64,000 bases of DNA, taken from contig CALCJF010000103.1 of NCBI GenBank assembly GCA_937967375.1, positions 62,001 through 126,000 of the forward strand, in the 5' to 3' direction. The position numbers and the translations under genes were made by a program. Shown piece by piece: positions 41,309 through 50,308 of the stretch (within the stretch, counting starts at the first letter, position 1; each line of letters begins with the position of its first letter). The notes under the pieces are model-generated. The model worked only from the letters and a program-made list of their open reading frames with translations. It was not told the origin of the DNA and ran no database searches. This DNA is from an uncultured Leucobacter sp. (lineage in GTDB: Bacteria > Actinomycetota > Actinomycetes > Actinomycetales > Microbacteriaceae).

Positions 41309-42472
41309 TCACCATTTTTCTACCAACGTCCACAGCAGCTTCGCTCCCAATTCGATGTCTGCCAGCGCCGCGTACTCATCGGCTGTGTGAGCTTGGTCGG
41401 TAGCTCCCGGCCCAAGCACTGTGCACGAAACGCTTCCGGTCAGTGCGGCAATCATTGAGGCATCTGTATAGGCCTCGTGCCCGTCTGCGCCACCGACCAA
41501 GGGGGCGTCTCCCGTGTGCTCGATGTAGGCGCTGGTGAGATCCTTAATAATCTTAGCCTCATCAGATGCGCCGACCGGGGGTCGCCTTGCGCCGAGCAGA
41601 TCGATCTCATACGAGGCACCGGGGTACTCGAGCATGACAGCATCGGCGACTCGCTCTACGATGCGAACCGCGTCCTCGGGCACAAGCGGGGGCACGATTC
41701 TGAGGTCGAACTCGGCGGTCGCGCTGCCGGGCACTACGTTCGTTGCAACTCCACCGTGGAAGGTGCCGCAGGTGAAGCGCGCACGCCCGAGAATCTCGTC
41801 TTCAAAAGGCAGCGATGAGATGGTGGTCTTGACCTTCGAAACAATTTCAGCGAGCACATGGTTCGCGTCGATTCCGAGGTGTGCTCGCCCGGCATGAGCC
41901 ATGCGGCCCTTTACGGTGAGGGTCAGCCAGCGCAGCCCCATCTGACGCTTGCGCAGTCGCATACCGGTGGGTTCTGGCGCAAGCACCTGATCCGTCGGCC
42001 GAATCAGCCCGTCTGCTACGAGTTGGTGCGCACCAAGCATTCCTGGCGCTTCTTCGTCTACTGTCGCAACTAGCACCACATCACCTCGCGGTGTGGTGCC
42101 GGTCTGCACGAGCGCATCGAGCAGACCAATGCCGAGCGCAAGGCCTGCCTTCATGTCGCACGCACCGCGACCATAGATGCGACCGTTCTCTATCACGCCA
42201 CCGAGCGGCGGGTAGCTCCATCCCTCTCCGATCGGAACGGTGTCCATGTGTCCGAGGATCACGAGGCGAGGCGCCTCGGGATCGCTTCCGGTCACCTGCG
42301 CAAGCACATTGTCGCGCCCCGGCTCGACCTCGTAACGCTTCGCATCGAGCCCGAGACCTTCGAGCCGAGCGACCACCCAGTCGGCGCACTCAGCTTCGAG
42401 CGGGCCAGGATTCTGGCTGTCAATGCCAATAAGTGCCTGGGTGTCTCGAATCACTGAATCGACCTTGATCAT
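41309..42472 (-). CDS. M20 family metallopeptidase, ArgE/DapE-like deacylase
   Basis: 387 residues. Zinc-site motifs: VILGHMDTVPIGEGW (His), YGRGACDMKAGLALG (bridging Asp), VDEEAPGMLGAH (catalytic Glu) and APEPTG. A lid domain follows with GRMAHAGRAHLGIDANH. The length fits N-acyl-amino-acid deacylases and carbamoylases. Inside the large catabolic operon it would hydrolyse an amide of an intermediate. Separated by 51 nt from the SDR gene, the second-largest gap in the operon after the SBP hairpin. Confidence 0.88.
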   Translation of the reverse strand: MIKVDSVIRDTQALIGIDSQNPGPLEAECADWVVARLEGLGLDAKRYEVEPGRDNVLAQVTGSDPEAPRLVILGHMDTVPIGEGWSYPPLGGVIENGRIYGRGACDMKAGLALGIGLLDALVQTGTTPRGDVVLVATVDEEAPGMLGAHQLVADGLIRPTDQVLAPEPTGMRLRKRQMGLRWLTLTVKGRMAHAGRAHLGIDANHVLAEIVSKVKTTISSLPFEDEILGRARFTCGTFHGGVATNVVPGSATAEFDLRIVPPLVPEDAVRIVERVADAVMLEYPGASYEIDLLGARRPPVGASDEAKIIKDLTSAYIEHTGDAPLVGGADGHEAYTDASMIAALTGSVSCTVLGPGATDQAHTADEYAALADIELGAKLLWTLVEKW

Positions 42473-42523
42473 TTCTTTTCCTTCGCTGCAGGTGTGCTGG
42501 TGTGTGACGCGCGCTTGCGCGTA

Positions 42524-43255
42524 TTAGTTCGGGGGGCCGTCTACGACGAGGGACTGACCGCTCATGCCGCTCGAGCTTCGCGAGGTGAGAAACGCCACCA
42601 CTTCGGCGACTTCTTCGACCGTGATGAGCCGCTCAAATGCAGAGTCTCCCGCAAGCTGCCGAAGCATTTGCTCGGGGGTCGTGCCCTCGCGCTCGGCGAC
42701 GGCGGCGGCCAGGTCTCGGAGCAGCGGCGAATCTACGTTGCCCGGGCACACAGAGTTGGCGCGAGCCCCGCGCCCCGCGACCTCGGCCGCAAACGACTGC
42801 ACAAACCCGATCAGGCCGAACTTTGTCGAGCAGTAGACCGAGCCACCGGCCTCACCCTTGAGACCGGCAACCGAGGCGAGAAACACATACGATTCGGGCC
42901 GCGCAAGCTCCTCGCAGGCGGCTGCGATGTGAAACGCGCCCTGCAGATTGACCCGCTGCATTCGGTCGTAGGCGTTCCAGTCCGTCGAAACGACGGGCCC
43001 GGTGTAGTTGATGCCGACCGCTGAAACGACGCCCGTGATCCCCTCGCCAAATTGCGAGACGACGCCGCGCACGCTTTCAAGGTCGCCCACATCGCAGGAT
43101 GCATAGCTGTGCCCGCTGCCGGGCAGCTCGTCAAGAAAGCGAGCGCGGTCACCGAGATCTGCAATCACCAGCTCGGCCCCCGCAGCGGCGAGCTTGCGGC
43201 TGATCGCCAGCCCGATTGCCCCCGTGCCGCCGAACACCAAGATCTTCTCGTTCAT
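42524..43255 (-). CDS. Short-chain dehydrogenase/reductase
   Basis: 243 residues. ILVFGGTGAIGLAISRKLAAAG is the TGxxxGxG cofactor motif (GGTGAIG), and YCSTKFGLIGF holds the catalytic Tyr-x3-Lys, with Ser in FLASVAGLKG. The end reads SSSGMSGQSLVVDGPPN, as in 3-oxoacyl-ACP reductase-like SDRs. Its ATG overlaps the E1-beta stop (ATGA). It probably oxidises or reduces an alcohol or ketone intermediate of the operon's substrate. Confidence 0.9.
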   Translation of the reverse strand: MNEKILVFGGTGAIGLAISRKLAAAGAELVIADLGDRARFLDELPGSGHSYASCDVGDLESVRGVVSQFGEGITGVVSAVGINYTGPVVSTDWNAYDRMQRVNLQGAFHIAAACEELARPESYVFLASVAGLKGEAGGSVYCSTKFGLIGFVQSFAAEVAGRGARANSVCPGNVDSPLLRDLAAAVAEREGTTPEQMLRQLAGDSAFERLITVEEVAEVVAFLTSRSSSGMSGQSLVVDGPPN

Positions 43256-44268
43256 CGCGCTGCCTCCAGTTCACGCACGGCCCGCACGATCGATGCCGCG
43301 CTGGGCAGCACCGCTTGTTCAAGTGAGATCGAAGCCGGCACGGGAACGTTGGCCAATCCGTGCCTTGCCGCCTGATCGAGCCCGCCAAGACCGAGGCGCT
43401 CAATAGCTCCCGCGATGATCTCTCCGCTGAGTCCGAATCCGAGGTAGTCTTCGTCGACCACGAGCAGTCGTCGAGTCTTGCTGAGAGAGCTCGTAATGGT
43501 GGCCCAGTCGAGCGGCACGATGCTGCGCAGGTCAAGCACCTCGACGTCGATGCCGTCGGCGGCGAGCACACCCGCTGCCTCAAGTGCGTGGCCAACATTG
43601 GCACTGAGCGTGACGATCGTGAGGTCTCGACCCTCTCGCACGATGTTCGCCCGGTCGAGAGGCACGGCGTAGCGCTCTTTCGGCACCTCGGTGCCGTGCG
43701 TGAACGCCGCGGCCTTCTGCAGCAACAGACCCTTGTGCTCGATAAAGACCACCGGGTCGTCGGACTGCACCGCGGCAGCCATGAGGCCTTTGCTGTCGTG
43801 CGGATTCGAAGGGGCGACAACTCGCAGGCCCGGCAAATGCGCATAGAGGCCCCAAAGCGTCTGCGAGTGCTGCGCCGCCGAGCCGATGGCCCCGCCCGCA
43901 GTCTTGATCACCACGGGCATTGAGACCGAACCACCTGACATGTAAGGGTTCTTCGCGATCGCGTTGAAGATCTGCTCGAGGCATACCCCCACGAAGTCGG
44001 CGAACATGATCTCGATGACCGGCCGGTAGCCTTCCATCGCGAGGCCCACGGCCATGCCCGTGAATGCCATCTCAGAGATCGGGGTGTCGAGCACCCGGTT
44101 TGCTCCGAATGCACGCTGCAGGCCACGAGTTGACCCGAACACGCCGCCCTGCTGACCTACGTCTTCACCGATCACCAGCACTCGCTCGTCGGCCTCCATC
44201 TCGAGCCGAAGGCTCTCAGCGATCGCCTGAGAGATATTGATGTTCTGTCGAATCGCGTTCACGATCAC
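43252..44268 (-). CDS. 2-oxoacid dehydrogenase E1 component, beta subunit
   Basis: 338 residues from GTG 44268 (overlapping the alpha stop as GTGA). Transketolase-like pyrimidine-binding and C-terminal domains, with IGEDVGQQGGVFGSTRGLQ, DTPISEMAFTGMAVGLAMEG and VIEIMFADFVGVCLEQI. Pairs with the alpha subunit to form the TPP site. There is no E2 acyltransferase or E3 gene in the operon, so the pair may act as a free decarboxylase, carboligase or acetoin-type dehydrogenase instead of feeding a lipoyl complex. Confidence 0.92.
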   Translation of the reverse strand: MIVNAIRQNINISQAIAESLRLEMEADERVLVIGEDVGQQGGVFGSTRGLQRAFGANRVLDTPISEMAFTGMAVGLAMEGYRPVIEIMFADFVGVCLEQIFNAIAKNPYMSGGSVSMPVVIKTAGGAIGSAAQHSQTLWGLYAHLPGLRVVAPSNPHDSKGLMAAAVQSDDPVVFIEHKGLLLQKAAAFTHGTEVPKERYAVPLDRANIVREGRDLTIVTLSANVGHALEAAGVLAADGIDVEVLDLRSIVPLDWATITSSLSKTRRLLVVDEDYLGFGLSGEIIAGAIERLGLGGLDQAARHGLANVPVPASISLEQAVLPSAASIVRAVRELEAAR

Positions 44269-45242
44269 ACCCCTGCCTGAAGGTCGAGCCCCGAAGTAAA
44301 TACGTGTTTTCTTGCCGACGCGGGATCAGGGAACGGGTCGGCGAGCACCCGCTGCACCAGGGTGTGTATCTCTGCACGCACGTCTGCGTCAATCTGTTCG
44401 AGTTCGTCGGTCGTTGCGTGCCCGCCCGCAACAAGTTCGTCACGAGCGATGACGAGAGGATCGCGGTGCTCGCGTCGCTGCTCTTTCTCGCTTTGGTCGC
44501 GATACAAGTCGAGGTCACCCTCGTAGTGGCCTCTGAACCGGTAGCAGGTGGCCTCGACGATGACCGGGCCCTCACCCGCTCGCGCGGCGCGAACCGCCTC
44601 GACAAAAGCCTCTCGTACCGCGTCGTAGTCAAGACCGTCCACGCGCACGCCGCGAGCACCAAAGGCGGGCGCTCGCTCGGCGATCGTGGCGGTCGCGCTC
44701 GAAGCGCTGAACGGCACCGAGATCGCCCACTCGTTGTTCTCAACGACCACGACGAGTGGCAGACGCATCACGCCCGCCATGTTCATGCTCTCAGCGAAGC
44801 CGCCTGTGTTCACCGAGCCGTCTCCAACTACCGCCACCGCAACCGCGTTATCCCCGCGCAGCTTGGCGGCGTAGGCATGGCCGAGCGCAACCGGAAGCGA
44901 CCCGCCGACGATGCCGGTGGTCGAGAATTTTCTTGCGGGGTCGAACAGATGCATGTGCCCACCGAAGCCCCCGCAGAGGCCAGTGCTGCGCTCGAAGATC
45001 TCAGCGAGCATCGGATAGAGCTGCACGCCCTTGGCAATCGCGTGGAGGTGGTTGCGGTGCGTGCTGACCAGCGCGTCGGTATCTTGCAGCACGCCCGATA
45101 GCGCAGCACCGATTGCCTCTTGGCCAACAGCGACGTGCACCTCACCGTGTATGTGCTTTTCAGAGACTCCCCACACGCAGGCCTGCTCGAATTCTCGCAT
45201 CAGGCGCATCTGGCGATACACCTCAGTCGACGTATACGGCAT
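44265..45242 (-). CDS. 2-oxoacid dehydrogenase E1 component, alpha subunit
   Basis: 325 residues. The TPP/Mg motif is GDGSVNTGGFAESMNMAG followed by VVVVENNEWAIS (GDG-x-NN). The region FGGHMHLFDP, GGSLPVALGHAYA and EATCYRFRGHYEGD fit acetoin/pyruvate dehydrogenase alpha subunits of the AcoA/PdhA kind. Begins 2 nt before the VOC gene's end region and overlaps the beta gene by 4 nt. Works as an alpha2beta2 enzyme on a 2-oxo acid or acyloin of unknown identity. Confidence 0.92.
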   Translation of the reverse strand: MPYTSTEVYRQMRLMREFEQACVWGVSEKHIHGEVHVAVGQEAIGAALSGVLQDTDALVSTHRNHLHAIAKGVQLYPMLAEIFERSTGLCGGFGGHMHLFDPARKFSTTGIVGGSLPVALGHAYAAKLRGDNAVAVAVVGDGSVNTGGFAESMNMAGVMRLPLVVVVENNEWAISVPFSASSATATIAERAPAFGARGVRVDGLDYDAVREAFVEAVRAARAGEGPVIVEATCYRFRGHYEGDLDLYRDQSEKEQRREHRDPLVIARDELVAGGHATTDELEQIDADVRAEIHTLVQRVLADPFPDPASARKHVFTSGLDLQAGV

Positions 45243-45244
45243 GT

Positions 45245-45736
45245 TTATTCCTTTCCTTCGTGTGCTGAGTCGCGAGGCTGCTCGACCTCGATCACTGTGC
45301 CACCGGGCACCCTGAAATAGGCGGCCGGCCCCTCTTCGAAATCGACGATTCGCCCGAGCATAGAGCCACCCGCCCGAGCGATCAGTTCGGCGGCAGCTTC
45401 GAGATCCTCGACCAAATATGCGGTGTGCGCGACCCCGACGTGCACCGGCAACCAGGCATCGGCAGTTGTCGGAACATCGTGCACCCGAATGAGTTCGATG
45501 CGGGTGCGGGTGCGCGGGTTGTACAGCTGCGCCAAGTCACACGAGACCCCCGGCACGCCCACCGTCTCTGCGAACTGCTCAGCCATGCCTCTCACCTCGA
45601 ACGAGGGCTCGAACCCGAGCATCTCGCTATAGAAGGCGATGGATCGTTCAAAGTCAGCGACGACAATGCCTGTGTGGTGTTGCTCCCAAGTGCCGAGCGC
45701 GCCCACGAGCTGCTCAGCCGGGCTCTGATCACTCAT
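45245..45736 (-). CDS. VOC family protein (glyoxalase/epimerase fold)
   Basis: 163 residues from ATG 45736, 7 nt after AGGAGG (an ATG two codons earlier would be too close). Two beta-alpha-beta-beta-beta modules: HHTGIVVADFERSIAFYSEMLGF in the first, and VAHTAYLVEDLEAAAELI and YFRVPGGTVIEVEQP in the second. His and Glu residues at the metal positions are kept. Similar to methylmalonyl-CoA epimerase/lactoylglutathione lyase-like proteins. Start overlaps the SMP-30 stop (ATGA). Role in the operon unknown: isomerase, lyase or dioxygenase. Confidence 0.85.
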   Translation of the reverse strand: MSDQSPAEQLVGALGTWEQHHTGIVVADFERSIAFYSEMLGFEPSFEVRGMAEQFAETVGVPGVSCDLAQLYNPRTRTRIELIRVHDVPTTADAWLPVHVGVAHTAYLVEDLEAAAELIARAGGSMLGRIVDFEEGPAAYFRVPGGTVIEVEQPRDSAHEGKE

Positions 45737-46599
45737 ATGCATGCCTCCTGCTGCGGTACTCCCCCGACCGGAAGCAAAATTGCAAACACACTGCCCGCCT
45801 GGGGTTGCTGCGCGCGTTCTTCTGCGCTCAGCTCGACTAGTGCCGTAGTGATGAAGAGCGTGCGCAGTTCATCGCCGCCGAAGGCGCAGCTGGTCACGTT
45901 CTTGGCCGGCACGAGAATCTCCTGGCTCCAGGTGCCATCGTGCTCGGCACGACGCAGCCGCCCGCCCGACCACATCGCAACCCAGACCCCACCTGCGGCG
46001 TCCACGGCAAGCCCGTCGGGTGTGCCAAGCTCGGGCGAAACCTCAACGAACACGCGCACGCCCGAGACCTCTTGCGTTTCGGCCCGGTAGTCAAGCACGT
46101 TAACCGTGCGATTTGCGCTGTCGACCAAGTACATCAGACGGCCATCCGGCGAGAAACCGATGCCGTTGGGCATGCCCAGACCCTGGACGACCTCTGTCGC
46201 CTGGGTTTCGCCTGGGCGCAAGCGGTAGAGCGAGCCGCCCGCAGAAAGATCAGTGCGCATCGAACCAAACCACAGTTCACCCGAAGGCCCCACTGCCCCA
46301 TCAGAGAGCCGTGAGCCCTGCGGCAGGTTGGGCACTGAGATTCGGTCGATCTCGTGAAAGCGTGAGTCGAGCACCGCTACCGCATCGTTTTGCAGCAGCA
46401 GGTAGCCACCGCCCTGACGTGGAAACGCCGCGCTTACCGGTTCACCACACGCTTTGACTACCGAGGTCGCCGAGGCGCGACTACGCAGCACCTTTCCCTC
46501 GATGATGTCTACCCAAAGCAGATCGTTTCCGGACCAGATTGGCCCCTCTCCGAGTTGCGCTTGCGACGGGAACGCAGATCGGGCTTCGAGACGGATCAT
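45733..46599 (-). CDS. SMP-30/gluconolactonase family lactonase
   Basis: 288 residues, six-bladed propeller. GEGPIWSGNDLLWVD carries the metal Glu, GMPNGIGFSPDGRLMYLVDS the metal Asn and GTPDGLAVDAAGGVWVAMW the catalytic Asp. Family members hydrolyse sugar or other lactones. Its ATG overlaps the amidohydrolase stop (ATGA). Suggests that a lactone or cyclic ester forms during catabolism of the operon's substrate. Confidence 0.9.
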   Translation of the reverse strand: MIRLEARSAFPSQAQLGEGPIWSGNDLLWVDIIEGKVLRSRASATSVVKACGEPVSAAFPRQGGGYLLLQNDAVAVLDSRFHEIDRISVPNLPQGSRLSDGAVGPSGELWFGSMRTDLSAGGSLYRLRPGETQATEVVQGLGMPNGIGFSPDGRLMYLVDSANRTVNVLDYRAETQEVSGVRVFVEVSPELGTPDGLAVDAAGGVWVAMWSGGRLRRAEHDGTWSQEILVPAKNVTSCAFGGDELRTLFITTALVELSAEERAQQPQAGSVFAILLPVGGVPQQEACI

Positions 46600-47957
46600 C
46601 GCGCACCTCCATACGACTCAAGGGTGAAATTCGACAGCAGGGCGCCGATGCGCGACTGACGCTGCGCCGAATCGAGAGAAACGATTTGTTGCAGTTCGAC
46701 AGTGCGGGCATCGACTGCTTCAAGTTGCTGGGCCGAGAGCGGCCAGCGAGCCGCCCCACCGACAAAGACGGCGCGCACATCGCCCGGGTCACTCTCGCTC
46801 ACGAGCTCGGCGACTGTTGAAGCGCTCGAGGCAAGCACGACGAGGTCGGCAAACTTGCCGGGTGCAATCTCACCGCTGGGCGCACCCGTTGCGGCGGCAC
46901 CACCGAGGGTCGCGAATTGCAACACATTCACCGGCTCAAGCAACCCGTCGCAGAGACGAGAGGTCTCGAGTGCCGCCCGCATCTCTGCAAACATGTCTGC
47001 CTTCGGAGTCGCCTGGCTGTCCATGCCGAGGGCCGGTTGCACGCCCGCTGCCAACCACCCGCTGACCGCGGCTTGCCCCACACCGAGACACTCGTTCGAG
47101 TTGGGGCAGTGCACAATCGTGACACCCAACTCGGCAAGCAGCGCGAGTTCGTCGCCGTGCAGATGCACACCGTGAGCAACCGACGCAAATGAGCCGAGCA
47201 GGCCGTGACGGTGCAGCCGCGCGAGCGGGGTCTCACCGTCTCCCAGCCACTCGCGATGCGTGTCGCTCTCGTGCAGGTGCGTATGCACCCGCAGCTCACC
47301 CCGTGCCGCGGCCAGCACCTCAAGCGCCTGGTCGCTGCACCACTGTGGCGCCACAGGCCCGATTGCGAGAGAGATGGTGTCGCTCGCTGCCGCGACCAGC
47401 GCACGTGCCTGATCGAGAAATCCCGGCCACTCTTCCAACAACATGCCGCGGTGCGGCGCAAAGCCGCTGTCAGCACCCGGCCGCGCATACTCGGCCTGAT
47501 CAGTGAATCCAACCACGACGAGGCCGCGAACGCCCGTCTGCTCGAGCGCGGCAATCGCATCACTCAGCTCAGCAAGCCGCTGCTGCCGGTCGCCGAAGCT
47601 ATGCAAGATCACCTGCACACCGGTCACTCCGGCGCGCAGCGCCTCTACCGCTGCCACCTCGGCGTCGAGGCGCTGCGGCACCGGGGTCATCCCGTTCAGT
47701 GCCACGGTCCACTGCGCAAACTCGAGCCCGGGCAGTTTCGATTGCTCGATCGCTGGTGTGCTTCGCAGGTGAGTGTGTGCGTCGATGAGCCCCGGCATCG
47801 TGAGGCCCGGCAGCGAAATCGCGTCGACTCGTGCGCGATCCTGCTCAGCTATCGCGGCAACTGAGAGAATTCGGCCCGCCTCTACCGTGACCGCCATGTT
47901 GGGCTCGATCTCGGCGTCGGCACTCCGCAGCATGCGCTCGCACAGAAACACTGTCAT
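46596..47957 (-). CDS. Amidohydrolase, ATZ/TRZ/cytosine-deaminase-like
   Basis: 453 residues from ATG 47957 (overlapping the permease stop, TGATG). TIM-barrel metal motifs: GLIDAHTHLR (HxH), RVHTHLHESDTHREWL (His), AHGVHLHGDEL (His) and LGMDSQATPKAD (Asp), with VHCPNSNECLGVG as in chlorohydrolase/guanine-deaminase-type enzymes. It likely deaminates or dechlorinates, or opens the ring of, an N-heterocycle or guanidine-type compound. Directly follows the importer genes, so it probably acts first on the imported compound. Confidence 0.88.
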   Translation of the reverse strand: MTVFLCERMLRSADAEIEPNMAVTVEAGRILSVAAIAEQDRARVDAISLPGLTMPGLIDAHTHLRSTPAIEQSKLPGLEFAQWTVALNGMTPVPQRLDAEVAAVEALRAGVTGVQVILHSFGDRQQRLAELSDAIAALEQTGVRGLVVVGFTDQAEYARPGADSGFAPHRGMLLEEWPGFLDQARALVAAASDTISLAIGPVAPQWCSDQALEVLAAARGELRVHTHLHESDTHREWLGDGETPLARLHRHGLLGSFASVAHGVHLHGDELALLAELGVTIVHCPNSNECLGVGQAAVSGWLAAGVQPALGMDSQATPKADMFAEMRAALETSRLCDGLLEPVNVLQFATLGGAAATGAPSGEIAPGKFADLVVLASSASTVAELVSESDPGDVRAVFVGGAARWPLSAQQLEAVDARTVELQQIVSLDSAQRQSRIGALLSNFTLESYGGAR

Positions 47958-48748
47958 CAGCTGGTCCTCGCCCAGCGAATAACGACGCGCTCGATCCAGG
48001 CAACGATCGAGAACAGCACTGCAGCAAGCACCGCCGAAAGCACAACTGCCGCCCACATTGTCTGCATCTGCAGCGCGAGCCACGAGGTAATCACGAGGTG
48101 ACCGAGACCACCGCCGACGATCCACTCTGCGGTCATTACGCCAAGCACCGCGTTCGGTGCGGCGATGCGCAGCGCGCTAAAGAACGACGGCATTGATGCG
48201 GGTATGCGCACTCGCACGTACTGCTCGACCTGCGAGGCGTTCAGCACCTTCATCAGCTCCATCGATTCACGCGAGACCGAGGTCAAGCCCTGCAGCGAGT
48301 TGATGAGTGTCGGGAAGAACACGATAAGCGCTGCCACGACCACGGTTGCCGCAGCGCCTCGCCCGAAAGCGAGTGTGATGAACGGGGCGAGCGCGACCAC
48401 AGGAATCGATCGCAGCACGAGCGCGCCCGGAAAAATCATTGCCGAAACGGTGCGCGATGACGAGATCAGCAGCGCCGCGATGTACCCGACAACGTTGCCG
48501 ACAGCGAATCCGGCCAGCGTCGAAAGCGAGGTCTGCCCTGTGGCGGCGAGCGCCTTCATCCAGTCGGCCTTCACCACGATGTCTGACGGTGCCGGAAGAA
48601 TGAACGACGGAATGTTGAAGACCCACACCGCGAGCTGCCAAATGCCTACCGCGACCACGAGCACCGCCAACGAGATCAGCGCGTTCTTCGGGGTAACGAT
48701 GCGGCGCTTCTGGCGCCGGGGAACAACTAGGGTTCGCGTGAGCGTCAT
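47957..48748 (-). CDS. ABC transporter permease (BPD_transp_1, SsuC/ThiX-like)
   Basis: 263 residues, about six membrane helices. The EAA loop reads SRESMELMKVLNASQVEQYVRVRIPASMPSFFSALRIAAPNAVLGVM. Family of nitrate/sulfonate/pyrimidine importers. Its start overlaps the preceding permease gene by 4 nt. Forms a heterodimeric channel with that permease; the two differ substantially in sequence. Confidence 0.9.
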   Translation of the reverse strand: MTLTRTLVVPRRQKRRIVTPKNALISLAVLVVAVGIWQLAVWVFNIPSFILPAPSDIVVKADWMKALAATGQTSLSTLAGFAVGNVVGYIAALLISSSRTVSAMIFPGALVLRSIPVVALAPFITLAFGRGAAATVVVAALIVFFPTLINSLQGLTSVSRESMELMKVLNASQVEQYVRVRIPASMPSFFSALRIAAPNAVLGVMTAEWIVGGGLGHLVITSWLALQMQTMWAAVVLSAVLAAVLFSIVAWIERVVIRWARTS

Positions 48749-49515
48749 ACCTCTGCCCTCCGCTGCGAGCTCTCGTGCCAGGGAGTGGCATACCTAGCAA
48801 TCAGACCGAAGACCACCATGAGCAAGCCGTTAATGGCTGTGGCGAGCACCAGAATCGCCCAGAGGTCGGCCATCTTGTAACCGAACATTGCGTGCATCAT
48901 GGCAAGACCGAGCCCTGATTCGGCCCCGATCCACTCGGCGATAATCGCCGCGATGAATGCGGCGGGTGCCGCGATCTTGAGTGAGGCAAGAAAATCGGGC
49001 ACCGCTGCCGGCGCTCGCAGTTTCATGAACGCAGACAGGTACGAGAGGTTCAGCACCCGACCGAGCTCGAGCACGCGCGCATCTTGCGTGCGCAGTGCGC
49101 TCGTCACATTTACGAGAATCGGAAAGTATGCGCCGAGCATTGCGATGGTGATCTTGCTCCATACGCCTAGGCCTAGCGCCGCAACGAGAGCCGGCGCCAG
49201 TGCGATGAGTGGCACTGAGTAGATGATGAGCGCGAGCCGGTAGACACCCTCACCCGCGAGACGAAACCGGTCGACGACCAGGGCAAGCACGAGGGCGATG
49301 ACGATAGCGAACGCGAGCCCAGCTGCGGTCTCGCCCAGGGTCGTTGCGGTGTTGATCATCAGCGGCACGCGCCGCTCCCACATGGTCGCGAGAATCTCGC
49401 TGGGTGGCAGCAGCGGCGACGCGGGATCGCTCACTCGCATGCCAAAGAACTGCCACGCGGCAATGATGAGCGCGTAGAAGACGATGGGCACGACGAGTCG
49501 TCTGGTCTTAGTCAT
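48745..49515 (-). CDS. ABC transporter permease (BPD_transp_1)
   Basis: 256 residues, about six helices. EAA loop: DARVLELGRVLNLSYLSAFMKLRAPAAVPDFLASLKIAAPAAFIAAI. Same importer family as the next gene. The start overlaps the ATPase stop by 8 nt. Two unlike permeases in one NMT1/THI5-type importer is less usual than one homodimeric permease. Confidence 0.9.
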   Translation of the reverse strand: MTKTRRLVVPIVFYALIIAAWQFFGMRVSDPASPLLPPSEILATMWERRVPLMINTATTLGETAAGLAFAIVIALVLALVVDRFRLAGEGVYRLALIIYSVPLIALAPALVAALGLGVWSKITIAMLGAYFPILVNVTSALRTQDARVLELGRVLNLSYLSAFMKLRAPAAVPDFLASLKIAAPAAFIAAIIAEWIGAESGLGLAMMHAMFGYKMADLWAILVLATAINGLLMVVFGLIARYATPWHESSQRRAEV

Positions 49516-50308
49516 CGACGCCCCGGTATGCGTCAGTGAGCAGCGCGGTGAGGCGATCCTCGTATGCGAGAAATTCTGGCGCCCTCGTGAGTTCTTGGGT
49601 GCGCGGCCGCGGCAGCTCGATGCGCTCGTCGGCGATGATGCGACCCGGATTGCGACCCATGACCAGCACTCGGTCTGACATGTAGACGGCTTCGCTCACG
49701 TTGTGGGTCACAAGGATCGCAGTGGTGCCCGATTCGAGCCAGATGCGCTGCAGTTCTTCGTTCATCTGGCGGCGGCGCAGCTCGTCGAGACCGTTGAACG
49801 GCTCGTCGAGAAAGAGAATGCGCGGCGACAGCACAAGCGCCCTCGCGATTGCGACACGGCGCGCCATACCACCCGAAATCTGCGTCGGCATGCGCTTCTC
49901 GAAGCCCTCGAGGCCAACGAGCCTCAGCATCTCATTTGCGCGATCGAGGCGCTCCTTGCGCGGCACACCGGCCATTTGCAGCGGCAACGCGGTGTTATCG
50001 AGGCAGTTGCGCCACGGCAGCAACACCGGGTCTTGAAACACGAAACCGAAGTCGCCGCTCTGCCGCGCCTCGCGGGGCGTTCGACCGAACAGGCTCAGCG
50101 TGCCCCTCGACGGCTGCAGAATGTCAGAAATCGTGCGCAGCAGCGTCGACTTGCCGCATCCCGAGGGCCCGAGCAGCGTGGTGAAGCTGCCGACGGGAAT
50201 GTCGAAGGTGACGCCGTTCAGCGCTGAGAAGAGACCCTCTTTGGTATCGAAGTCGAGACCCACCTCGCGCAGCGAGATGACCTCGTTCTCGGCAACTGCG
50301 GTGCTCAT
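49508..50308 (-). CDS. ABC transporter ATP-binding protein (SsuB/ThiZ-like)
   Basis: 266 residues. Walker A GPSGCGKST; Q-loop FQDPVLLPW; signature ISGGMARRVAIARAL, the GGM form typical of nitrate/sulfonate/taurine-type ATPases; Walker B ILFLDEPFNGLDELRRRQM; H-loop LVTHNVSEAVYMSDR. Powers the importer formed with the two permeases and the binding lipoprotein. Start overlaps the amidohydrolase_2 stop (ATGA). Confidence 0.93.
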   Translation of the reverse strand: MSTAVAENEVISLREVGLDFDTKEGLFSALNGVTFDIPVGSFTTLLGPSGCGKSTLLRTISDILQPSRGTLSLFGRTPREARQSGDFGFVFQDPVLLPWRNCLDNTALPLQMAGVPRKERLDRANEMLRLVGLEGFEKRMPTQISGGMARRVAIARALVLSPRILFLDEPFNGLDELRRRQMNEELQRIWLESGTTAILVTHNVSEAVYMSDRVLVMGRNPGRIIADERIELPRPRTQELTRAPEFLAYEDRLTALLTDAYRGVDD

